From: UBA6163 sp041753075
GTDB taxonomy: Bacteria; Planctomycetota; Planctomycetia; Pirellulales; Pirellulaceae
Length of the DNA stretch: 64,000 nt
Assembly: GCA_041753075.1 (NCBI GenBank)
Contig: JBGSVE010000010.1
Location: forward strand, 1-64,000
Direction: 5' to 3'
Shown here in pieces: positions 1 through 6,875 of this stretch; the stretch's first letter is position 1; every line of letters begins with the position of its first letter. The position numbers and the translations under genes were made by a program. A model generated the notes under the pieces. The model was not told where the DNA came from, made no database searches, and worked only from the letters and a program-made list of their open reading frames with translations.

Positions 1-69
1 GCTGGACGGTGGTCGTAGCCTCGCTGACTGACCTGAACTCTCGAAATTGCGAGTGCCAATTTGGTTCAT
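1..69 (-). CDS. 5' end of an unidentified leftward gene, cut by the window edge
   Basis: An ATG on the minus strand at 69 opens a frame (MNQIGTRNFESS...) that stays open for all 23 codons to the window edge. It is preceded by AAAGGA at a spacing of about seven bases, a good ribosome binding site. The palindromic element at 105-149 lies directly upstream, in the position it has before two other genes in this window. Too little protein is visible to name a family. The case for a real gene rests on the ribosome binding site and the operator-like element. Confidence 0.35.
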   Translation of the reverse strand, partial: MNQIGTRNFESSGQSARLRPPSS

Positions 70-104
70 TCGTTTTTCCTTTACAGTATGTCTTTATTTT
101 TCGT

Positions 105-149
105 GAGACATCGTGTCTCGGTACATATTTACCCGAGACACATTTGTCT
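105..149 (-). promoter_or_regulatory. Operator-like palindromic element, copy 1
   Basis: GAGACA-TCG-TGTCTC at 105-119 is a perfect inverted repeat. A second site follows at 136-149 (AGACA-CATT-TGTCT). The two are joined by GGTA...TACCC, so the whole region is close to a nested palindrome. The right part (131-149) matches 1962-1980 at 16 of 19 bases. It lies 36 bp upstream of the leftward start at 69. It is likely a binding site for a regulator of this locus. Confidence 0.6.
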
Positions 150-193
150 AAATTGGTCGCGTTCGTTTAATGACAAGGCTAAATCAATATCGC

Positions 194-937
194 TCAATCG
201 AGATCAATGCAGCGTAGGAATGCACCTGTAATTGGCTGTCCGTCAATGATTTCAATATCACTAAGCTTGCGATTCCCTTCGCTGTCGATGGTCACTTCAC
301 GCTTGTTTGCCTTCTCCAATGGGGAAAGTTCGCGTTTTGCATTGGATAATTCAGTCGCGAATAGCACACGCAAGGGAATCAAGAGCACGGCGATCGCTTC
401 CGGGTGCTTCGCGAAGAAGACACCCGCGCTGTAATCCGCGATGACTAACGACCGCTCTAGTCCAATCACGAGCACAGGCGGGTGCCCGTCTCTCGCTAGT
501 CGTGCCGCGTCTTCGATCAGTTCATCGGTAACGAGTTTGGGGGCGCGCGTATCTCGAATCACTCGCGCGAGCTTCTTTGACTCTTTCGCGACGCGGTCTG
601 CAATCCAAATTCGCCGTGAACCGAGTTCAATCAAGGCCTGTTTTTTCTTTATCGATGTAGATCTTGACGGTGATTTTTTCCCTGGTGGTTTGGTCGTATC
701 GCTGGAGAGAATCAATTCGAGAACTTCAGGTAAAGTCATCCCTTCGCCGGTAAGCCGCTTGATTTCAAGACACCTCTCGGTAATGTCCATCGGGTAATAC
801 GCCGAAGTCCCTCTCCCTGTTGGGCTCCGCTTAATCATTGGTTTTGGGATCAAGCCAGCTGAGACCCAGTTTCTGAGCGTCGTATCGCTACGCACCCCAA
901 TTCGTTTTTTTAACTCGGCTTTGGTTATTTCACGCAA
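194..937 (-). CDS. MerR-like DNA-binding regulator
   Basis: This 247-residue protein starts with a MerR-type winged helix-turn-helix: an N-terminal helix (ITKAELKKRIGV), the recognition part (DTTLRNWVSAGLIPKP), the wing with the typical Y-x-P before DITERC, and the helix of LTGEGMTLPEVLELI, together covering about residues 3-78. A basic linker (about 82-100) leads to a C-terminal domain of about 145 residues that I do not recognise, with a hydrophobic core around PPVLVIGLERSLVIADYSAG. The start codon is TTG, supported by a clear GGGAGG ribosome binding site nine bases upstream. It is divergent from the ParB-like gene with 86 bp between the starts. It could regulate that gene or bind the three palindromic elements, but this is inference. 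Confidence 0.75.
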   Translation of the reverse strand: MREITKAELKKRIGVRSDTTLRNWVSAGLIPKPMIKRSPTGRGTSAYYPMDITERCLEIKRLTGEGMTLPEVLELILSSDTTKPPGKKSPSRSTSIKKKQALIELGSRRIWIADRVAKESKKLARVIRDTRAPKLVTDELIEDAARLARDGHPPVLVIGLERSLVIADYSAGVFFAKHPEAIAVLLIPLRVLFATELSNAKRELSPLEKANKREVTIDSEGNRKLSDIEIIDGQPITGAFLRCIDLD

Positions 938-1023
938 CTTGACAGTCCTCCCGGCTTGGTTGACACTTTAGCCACGCTTGCCATCATGGCCATGCACGCC
1001 ACCCAAGTCAAGAGCACCTACAG

Positions 1024-1914
1024 ATGACTGATTCACCTCTTCGTGTCGAGTTACGCCTCATCACCGAGTTGAAGCCCCACCCCGACCAAGATGAGTATTG
1101 GGGAAATCTGTCAGATCTGGAGTTCGAGAAGCTCAAAAACAGTATCGCAACGATTGGCATGGCGAACCCGATACTTGTTGATGAAACTGGCCAGGTCATT
1201 GATGGACATCAGCGGCTGCGTGCCTGCGAGGCACTCGGTCACACAGAGATTCTGGTGCGCGTGCTGGCCTCGGACACCGAAGAGCACTTCATCGCCAACA
1301 ACTGGTGCAGGCGCAACGTGACACAAGTCGACAAGGCTCGCGTGGTAACGAAACTGTTCCTGAAGCGTCAGGCTAGTTTGCCAAGTTACAAGCGACGTGG
1401 AAACGTAGAGCTTCGCAAAGAGCTTGCGGAGGCACTTGGCGTAGATGAACGCACTGTAAGTCGTTACCTGCAGATCGGACGCCTGCCGATGCCAATTCAA
1501 CTTGCTGTCGCGCGTGATGCTTTGACTCAGACACAAGCAATTAAGATCGACGGACTTTCACAATCGCAACAGAACGCAATCGCTGCGCGGATCGAAGCTG
1601 GTGAAGACGCCGATGTCGTTGCCCGGGAATACCTAAAACCCAATCCAACGAAGACTCCGAAAAGCGTCAGGCCCCCGTCCATTGGCGATCACTACAGTGA
1701 CCTTCTGGAAACGCTCGCCGACTACCTGGACGATTTTGAGGAACATGCAAGCGAACTGTCGGACACAGTCTGCGTCGGTGTTGATGTTGCTGAGCTGCTC
1801 AAGAAGGCCAGTCAATTTTTGCTCGGGATGAGCGAATGTACGCAGCAGGCAAACGACCAACGTTCAGACCGGCTTGCAAAAAAGCTTGAAGTGATTATTG
1901 AGCCGACTGACTGA
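1024..1914 (+). CDS. ParB/Spo0J-like nuclease-fold and HTH protein
   Basis: The 296-residue protein has a ParB/Srx-fold N-terminus (about 8-85). It shows the family core VIDGHQRLRACEALG at 58-72, equivalent to the ParB box that binds nucleotide in true ParB proteins. A helix-turn-helix follows at about 130-154 (ELAEALGVDERTVSRYLQ). The C-terminal third is acidic and helical (DLLETLADYLDDFEEH) and may dimerise. No ParA ATPase is adjacent, so it is more likely a locus-specific DNA-binding or regulatory factor than a chromosome partition protein. The helicase-like/RT operon follows on the same strand after 113 bp that contain operator copy 2. The palindromic elements are plausible binding sites by analogy with parS, although their sequence is unlike parS. 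Confidence 0.8.
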   Translation: MTDSPLRVELRLITELKPHPDQDEYWGNLSDLEFEKLKNSIATIGMANPILVDETGQVIDGHQRLRACEALGHTEILVRVLASDTEEHFIANNWCRRNVTQVDKARVVTKLFLKRQASLPSYKRRGNVELRKELAEALGVDERTVSRYLQIGRLPMPIQLAVARDALTQTQAIKIDGLSQSQQNAIAARIEAGEDADVVAREYLKPNPTKTPKSVRPPSIGDHYSDLLETLADYLDDFEEHASELSDTVCVGVDVAELLKKASQFLLGMSECTQQANDQRSDRLAKKLEVIIEPTD

Positions 1915-1931
1915 GCAAATCCGCTTATCCA

Positions 1932-1980
1932 AGACACCGTGTCTCTACGCGGTAACTGACAACCCCAGTCATATTTGTCT
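1932..1980 (+). promoter_or_regulatory. Operator-like palindromic element, copy 2
   Basis: AGACA-CCG-TGTCT at 1932-1944 is a perfect inverted repeat. It is followed by GCGGTAACTGA and a second half-site ending in ATTTGTCT at 1980. Spacing and core are the same as in copy 3 (GCGGTAACTGA shared; 30 bases from the first arm to the ACCC block in both). It lies 47 bp before the ATG of the helicase-like gene at 2028, in the promoter region of the RT operon. Confidence 0.65.
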
Positions 1981-2027
1981 GCTGGTGCCCTTTTAAGGTA
2001 ACGGAACACGCTCGTTTAGATTGCACC

Positions 2028-3533
2028 ATGACCAATTCTGACAATAACTCGATCATCGTTCGATTTAATGGCCACGTGGTGGAAAACGCCACTGAGGTCA
2101 ACCAAGCGATGGGAGCTTTTCGGCTTCCTCGCGTTTCTTGCAAGTCCCGCGGCGGTCAGCTTTACGTTTCAAAGCGTACTGAATCGCTATTTCATACAGG
2201 CGGTGTCGCTAAACCCGCGCGAGGCTTGGTCGAGGTTATGCGGGCATTGGCATACCGGCAGGGAAAAGTGGTTGAAGTGAGGGGAACTCCACTCAGTATG
2301 CTTACGGCAGACCCAACAGCCACCAGCATCCAGAACCCATCAATCATTGAATTGATGCAATGCAGCGAGACAGGGCTAATTCGCCATGGAGCCGGTGCAT
2401 CGATGAAGGCGATCTCGCTGGACATCGCTCGCGCCTTCCCGAACGACACCATTTACTTCTTGACCTCAAAATTTAGCTTGGTCCGAGCCGTCGCTAAGCA
2501 CCTTCGAGCGAACAATCAGAGGTGCGAGACCCTGGGTCGAGACCGCCAGTATCTGCAGTTGCCCGAAGACGACCGCGATCCTCCGCGAATGGTGGTTGTG
2601 TCGACGTTCGGTAGTGTCGATCCATACCATTTTCCAAAATCCGGTGCGGCCGTACTGCTCGATGCCAGGGAGATTACCCACCAGAAAGCGAGAACTACCT
2701 TGGCGGACAATGACGAACTTCGCGTCCGCTTATTTGGGTTGCTTCGCACCGATCGCAAGCTTAGCCCTCGACAGTACGTTCAAATGGTCGGGGCTTTCGG
2801 GCTCCGCGAGGTCTCTGTTTCTCGAAACGGTCGTCAGCCACGCACCACAGCGCTGGCCATGATCAAGTACCAGCGCCGCGACACTGAAGTTGCCAAAAAA
2901 TCAAAAGCGACGATCAATCAACTCTATGCGGCCAATCGTGAGCGAAACGTAGTATTTAGGACCATAGCGAAGGGCCTTGTCGCAGGAACGACACCCAGGT
3001 CCAGGCTCTACCGTGAAATAACGCAGTGGCGCGACCTGACAACGTTCATTGGGGAGCCACACGTGGCTTTGGTGACATCGAATCTGCCACATGCCGCAAA
3101 GCTTGCCAAATTGCTGAAACAGTGGCCCCTGGCGTGTGCATCGCAGCTCACGCCGGGAGTCTTGGAACGATTGCCCGAGAAAGACAGAACCTTGTTGGAC
3201 GAACGCCGAGACCCAAACCGTACTCCGTTAGGGCGCCATGTGATCTGCACAGTGTCAGGGGCGGCATTATTAACAGATTTTGTACCCGATGTCGTGATCT
3301 GGGCAGGCGGTGGTGAAGGAGCGCCATCACTGCCAGCCAATTGGTTGGAGTGCTCGCAGACAGAACCGACTCACCTGCTGATCGTGGACCTGTTCGATGG
3401 CTTTCATAACTTCGCGAACGCAATGTCCCACAAACGCGAGTCAGCATGGCGGGACAAAGGTATCTACCGCGTCTGCAGAAACCCCATGGATGAACGATTC
3501 AAAAAGTTTTCAACCGTTCAGAGCCAACTTTAA
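2028..3533 (+). CDS. Degenerate SF2 helicase-like protein, partner of the RT
   Basis: The 501-residue protein matches no family I can name, but its layout follows an SF2 helicase. A P-loop-like segment (GAGASMKA, 121-128) is followed by a strand-helix pattern. A DARE sequence (212-215) stands where DExH is expected. VVVSTFGS (189-196) resembles motif III or Ic. After a helical insert, HVALVTSNLPHAAKLAKLL (345-363) and HVICTVSGAALLTDFVPDVVIWAGG (from 404) resemble motifs IV and V of a second RecA-like domain. No arginine-finger motif VI (QxxGRxxR) is visible and the Walker A loop is abnormal, so ATPase activity is doubtful. The stop lies 16 bp before the RT start, so the two genes are almost certainly co-transcribed. 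The assignment is by eye and needs a profile or structure search. Confidence 0.5.
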   Translation: MTNSDNNSIIVRFNGHVVENATEVNQAMGAFRLPRVSCKSRGGQLYVSKRTESLFHTGGVAKPARGLVEVMRALAYRQGKVVEVRGTPLSMLTADPTATSIQNPSIIELMQCSETGLIRHGAGASMKAISLDIARAFPNDTIYFLTSKFSLVRAVAKHLRANNQRCETLGRDRQYLQLPEDDRDPPRMVVVSTFGSVDPYHFPKSGAAVLLDAREITHQKARTTLADNDELRVRLFGLLRTDRKLSPRQYVQMVGAFGLREVSVSRNGRQPRTTALAMIKYQRRDTEVAKKSKATINQLYAANRERNVVFRTIAKGLVAGTTPRSRLYREITQWRDLTTFIGEPHVALVTSNLPHAAKLAKLLKQWPLACASQLTPGVLERLPEKDRTLLDERRDPNRTPLGRHVICTVSGAALLTDFVPDVVIWAGGGEGAPSLPANWLECSQTEPTHLLIVDLFDGFHNFANAMSHKRESAWRDKGIYRVCRNPMDERFKKFSTVQSQL

Positions 3534-3549
3534 GACAAGTGACCGTACG

Positions 3550-4848
3550 ATGACGAACCAACCCCAGCGGCCCAGCGATCTGCGATACGACAACGCATTC
3601 ATGGGGGTCAACGACCCATCGTGGCTGCAGTACCCAAACATGAAGTGGCGAAGTGCTCACTCCGGGCAGCGGATGCGGCATTATCAGTGCGTTTCGGATC
3701 TCGCGTTTAGCCTCAATGCCTTTAGCACAACTGAAAATCTGCGAGCGGCCTATGGACTGCTTGATTCGTATGGGGGCGACGCAGCGGGTGTCGACAAAGT
3801 GACTTTCGATAACTTGTCGCCAGTCGAAATCTTTCCGGTGTTGCGCCGGTATTCTGAAGAGCTTCGTAGTAAGCAGTACCATCCCCGGCCGACGTTGCCA
3901 GTCTCCTTCGATAAGCCCGCAGGCGGAACACGCGAATTGGCGCTGCACTGCATCGGGGACCGAACCGTCGCCAAGGCCCTCAATGGGGCCATCAAGCCAC
4001 TCATCACGCCCCACGTGCCCTTGTTGACTGAAAGCGTTCCACGGCTCTTCAAGAACCTGGAGGCTGCTGTCCGTGAGCATCAGGCGTTTGTGCTCGCGAC
4101 AGATGATGTTCGGAAGTGTTTCGACGAAGTGCGGGTAGAGGACGTCCTAGGATGTTTCGACGAAGTGATCTCACAGCCGGACTTGCGCTGGTTGATTGAG
4201 ACAGTGATCCGTGGCCATGCAGGCCCGGAACGCCTGGTAGGACTGGACCAGGGAAGCCCCTTCAGTCCGACGGCAATGGAGCTTATGCTCCAGAAGAAGC
4301 TCGATCTTCCCCTCGACAGGGAACAGGCGGGCACCACGTCACGATTCCGGTATGTGGACAATGTCCTGTGCCTGTCTCATGACGCTCAGTCAGGATTAAG
4401 CGTTCTGGCACGAATGAATGAAATCCTCTCCGGGTACCACATGGTGCTCAAAGGAAAGGATGGACCACCGTTTGACCTACGGGACTTGTCCCATGGTCGT
4501 ACCGTACTTGGGTTCGAACCCTATTGGGTAAACAACCGACTAGACCTCCGGGTTCCAACCAAGGTCTTTAGCAAGTTACGGCAAAAGCTTTTGGAGGTAG
4601 CTGGTCATTCCGATGCCCATCAACATGCCTTCTCGCTTGTACTCGGTTTCATTCACTGCCATGGCCCTTGCCTGTCTGACGAGCATGTCACGGATTTCCG
4701 TGAACGATTAGTGTCTGCGCTCTGGGATACCGGGTACTGGGAGATTGATGGTAACCGTTTAGATACGGCCATCGCAGAATCTTACCAAGCATGGGCAGAT
4801 ATGCCTGTGTCCAGTCCCTTTTCCCTGTGGGTTACACGTACGAGTTGA
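3550..4848 (+). CDS. Reverse transcriptase with a YVDN active site
   Basis: The 432-residue protein shows the prokaryotic RT (RVT_1) motifs in order: GVDKVTFD (80-87), a motif 2 region with GDRTVAKAL (136-144), motif A DDVRKCFDEV (185-194, catalytic Asp likely D186), motif B QGSPFSP (234-240), motif C FRYVDN (266-271) and the VLGF strand (319-322). The second Asp of the usual YxDD box is Asn here. No maturase X domain, HNH nuclease or protease is fused. The 84-residue C-terminal part (from about 350) is unassigned. The start at 3550 was chosen because the longer frame from 3397 lies inside the upstream gene, while 3550 leaves a natural 16-bp gap. Context (helicase-like partner, ParB-like and MerR-like genes, hairpins just downstream) argues for a dedicated RT system rather than a group II intron. 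Confidence 0.85.
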   Translation: MTNQPQRPSDLRYDNAFMGVNDPSWLQYPNMKWRSAHSGQRMRHYQCVSDLAFSLNAFSTTENLRAAYGLLDSYGGDAAGVDKVTFDNLSPVEIFPVLRRYSEELRSKQYHPRPTLPVSFDKPAGGTRELALHCIGDRTVAKALNGAIKPLITPHVPLLTESVPRLFKNLEAAVREHQAFVLATDDVRKCFDEVRVEDVLGCFDEVISQPDLRWLIETVIRGHAGPERLVGLDQGSPFSPTAMELMLQKKLDLPLDREQAGTTSRFRYVDNVLCLSHDAQSGLSVLARMNEILSGYHMVLKGKDGPPFDLRDLSHGRTVLGFEPYWVNNRLDLRVPTKVFSKLRQKLLEVAGHSDAHQHAFSLVLGFIHCHGPCLSDEHVTDFRERLVSALWDTGYWEIDGNRLDTAIAESYQAWADMPVSSPFSLWVTRTS

Positions 4849-4869
4849 GCCTGTGTCATTCGTATGTAT

Positions 4870-5007
4870 CCCTGTAGGGTTTCGTTTAGATATTTTTTCG
4901 ATATGCTCCGCACGAACCGCCGCGATTTTCGCGGTAGATCCGCCCGAAATGGGCGGTGCGTTAGTTTTGCTCCTGGCCCCGAAATTATCGGTGGCCAGGG
5001 GCCTTTT
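4870..5007 (+). ncRNA. Candidate structured RNA after the RT gene
   Basis: Four inverted repeats follow the RT stop in quick succession: CCC-TGTA-GGG (4870-4879), CCGCG-ATTTT-CGCGG (4920-4934), CCGCCC-GAAAT-GGGCGG (4940-4956) and a long GC-rich stem at 4970-5003. No reading frame with coding character covers them. A chain of perfect stems behind an RT gene is compatible with an RT-associated template RNA, but it could also be only a complex transcription terminator. Confidence 0.35.
4970..5007 (+). terminator. Rho-independent terminator of the RT operon
   Basis: CTCCTGGCC-CCGA pairs with TCGG-(T)-GGCCAGGGG around an AATTA loop, and a TTTT run ends at 5007. It lies 120-160 bp after the RT stop codon on the sense strand. 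Confidence 0.6.
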
Positions 5008-5087
5008 CATGACCAATAGAGAGCACTGTCTGACCTGATCCGCTTCACGGCGATTGTCGATCGCTCTCGATAGGCCAAAGGTCGATT

Positions 5088-6449
5088 TCAGCGTGGCTTT
5101 TCGATTATTTGCACGAGCCTATCGGCGACGTCGACAATTCGCTGGGTCTCCAGATCCGTTCTCTCTTTTTCACGCGGCGAGGGTCGCAAACCCCGTTGGT
5201 GCATCTCTGGGCAATCCCACACTGATTTGATGGTCAATCGAACGGCAGCCCGGGCGCGACCAACCGTCCCGCCGGTCACTTCCCTCGACATCAAGCGATT
5301 CCATAACAGGTCCTTTAAGAGTTCTTTGGGTACCGAAGGAGTCTCGCTGACGGGAATGGACAGGTTCGTCTGGATGGCTTCGGCGCTCTGTCTGCAGAGT
5401 TCAATCAGGAATAAGCATTCATTCAAGGTTGCCCGATCGGCTTCATCTGCAACTAAGTAGGTCAAACGTTCAAGAGTTCCCCGAGCTCGCGCGAGCCGAC
5501 TTGGTACCTCGCAAAATGCGATTGTGTCAAAAACAGAATCACTGTTTTGCGGTCCGACTGATCGAAACTTTCCGGTGATGACACCGTCCAGTCGATAACG
5601 CTGGCGAGTGTCCGACGTCCGGGACAACTTCATGATGGCGTCACGCGTCTGTCGCGTGGAACCCCTGAGCAAACATTCCAGAGCCGGTGACCCGCCGCAG
5701 TTGCCGACAATAGTGTCTACCGCATTTGTGAATTTAACATCCTGCTTCAACTTCGCGGGAGACACGTTCATCGGGCTAGTGAATCGCTCGATGTCGTCTT
5801 TCCAAATCCTTCTCGTCACTGGCACTCTATCCGACTCCCAACCCGTGGTGCCGAAAGATCGATCAGCGCGTCGACGGTAATCCATTTCGAGTAACGTCGA
5901 TCCGCGGAGGTAGTCCAGTTCAAGATCATTTAACTCAAGATCCGGATGAGACTGGCTACCAAAGTTGCTGACCGCTTCGACGCAGATTGGTGGGTGATCT
6001 GCATGTAGGGCAGAAACCATTTTTCGAAATGGAGCAACGAGTGGCCGCCTATCAAGGTGGAATAGATGCGTTTCACATTGGTTGCAATCACGCGATCCGA
6101 ACTCTGGCGCCGGAACCGTCGCACCAAGCATGCGAGATACCACGTCGGCAAATACATGCTCGTATTCTGGACCCGACGCTGCAAACCATATCTCATGAAT
6201 TTGTGTGTGCGGCCGAAGGTAGTCCACATGCCATCTCTTTGACTTGCCCGCGTCATTTCGCCGATGTCGGTTTGTCCTTGCCCGCACGCCACCACCGCCA
6301 TGGGCGATTCCAAGATACACGTACCATCCACCGGCGAAATCAAACCGACCCAATTTCCCGATCTGTAACCGCTTGTCCTTCGCTAGGTGCATCACCAAGG
6401 CGTAAACGCCTTTGTTTTCCATGTAGTCCACTGTTGAAACCCTTGTCAT
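5088..6449 (-). CDS. DUF123 (Uri/GIY-YIG-like) domain protein with unknown C-terminus
   Basis: Counted from a GTG at 6455, residues 15-135 match DUF123, a small GIY-YIG-related fold called Uri. Visible are GVYAL (17-21), GWYVYLG (43-49), GGGGVRARTNRH (53-64), RWHVDYL (74-80), and the Cys/His end SRDC..C.THLFH (121-133). Family members are usually about 130 residues and stand alone, so the further 320 residues are unusual. That part has no motif I recognise. ATG starts exist at 6449 (used here) and 6422; the latter fits the family's N-terminus best, and neither has a clear ribosome binding site. The gene is convergent with the RT operon and divergent from the helicase-amidoligase gene. A nucleic-acid cutting role is inference. 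Confidence 0.7.
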   Translation of the reverse strand: MTRVSTVDYMENKGVYALVMHLAKDKRLQIGKLGRFDFAGGWYVYLGIAHGGGGVRARTNRHRRNDAGKSKRWHVDYLRPHTQIHEIWFAASGPEYEHVFADVVSRMLGATVPAPEFGSRDCNQCETHLFHLDRRPLVAPFRKMVSALHADHPPICVEAVSNFGSQSHPDLELNDLELDYLRGSTLLEMDYRRRADRSFGTTGWESDRVPVTRRIWKDDIERFTSPMNVSPAKLKQDVKFTNAVDTIVGNCGGSPALECLLRGSTRQTRDAIMKLSRTSDTRQRYRLDGVITGKFRSVGPQNSDSVFDTIAFCEVPSRLARARGTLERLTYLVADEADRATLNECLFLIELCRQSAEAIQTNLSIPVSETPSVPKELLKDLLWNRLMSREVTGGTVGRARAAVRLTIKSVWDCPEMHQRGLRPSPREKERTDLETQRIVDVADRLVQIIEKPR

Positions 6450-6684
6450 AAGCACGCCCGGTCGGCGTCACCGACGCGATGACACGATTCGACCGGGCAC
6501 TGCATGACAAGCGGACGTGGTGAGTCGCAGGGGTCAAAACAGATACCGCTCGGCCAAGTTTCGTTGGATGAACGGAATGCCCCATTGATGTGTCTGAGGT
6601 GCTTTGGTCGCGAACGAAAGCAACCTCTTGCAGCCCGCCGAAGTAGTTGTTGTGACCTTTGGCGCCGATGTCCCTCGCTTCTCT
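6450..6684. other. Intergenic region without a gene
   Basis: About 430 bp separate the DUF123 and helicase-amidoligase genes. Apart from the element at 6685-6734 I see nothing with coding character. Short open frames here have no ribosome binding site and no recognisable protein pattern. Leftward and rightward promoters are expected in this stretch, but none is clear enough to mark. Confidence 0.4.
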
Positions 6685-6734
6685 GAGACATCGTGTCGCA
6701 AAGCGGTAACTGAAAACCCTGGACATCGACGTCT
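6685..6734 (+). promoter_or_regulatory. Operator-like palindromic element, copy 3
   Basis: GAGACA-TCG-TGTCG (6685-6698) repeats the first arm of copy 1 with one changed end base. GCGGTAACTGA-AAACCC and a GACAT...GTCT half-site follow at exactly the spacing of copy 2. It lies 142 bp upstream of the helicase-amidoligase start. Confidence 0.6.
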
Positions 6735-6875
6735 GGGATCTGCAATCCGCCCAGTGATCCAGTCGGACTATTGAACTGATCGCAAATGCAGACCTAACCG
6801 CATATACGTCGCAACAGTTGACTTGGACATCGCAGCTCACCCTCAACTTCATTCCCAAGAATTTAGGCGTCTCGC

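Noticed and set aside
3397..3549. Upstream extension of the RT frame
   Set aside because: It overlaps the end of the helicase-like gene by 137 bp, and the translated extension shows no RT-like character.
3550..4848. Group II intron-encoded protein
   Set aside because: There is no maturase X domain or endonuclease, the gene sits inside an operon with normal spacing, and no intron domain V-like hairpin was recognised.
2028..5087. Diversity-generating retroelement
   Set aside because: I found no template/variable repeat pair near the RT and no small accessory protein or C-type lectin target gene.
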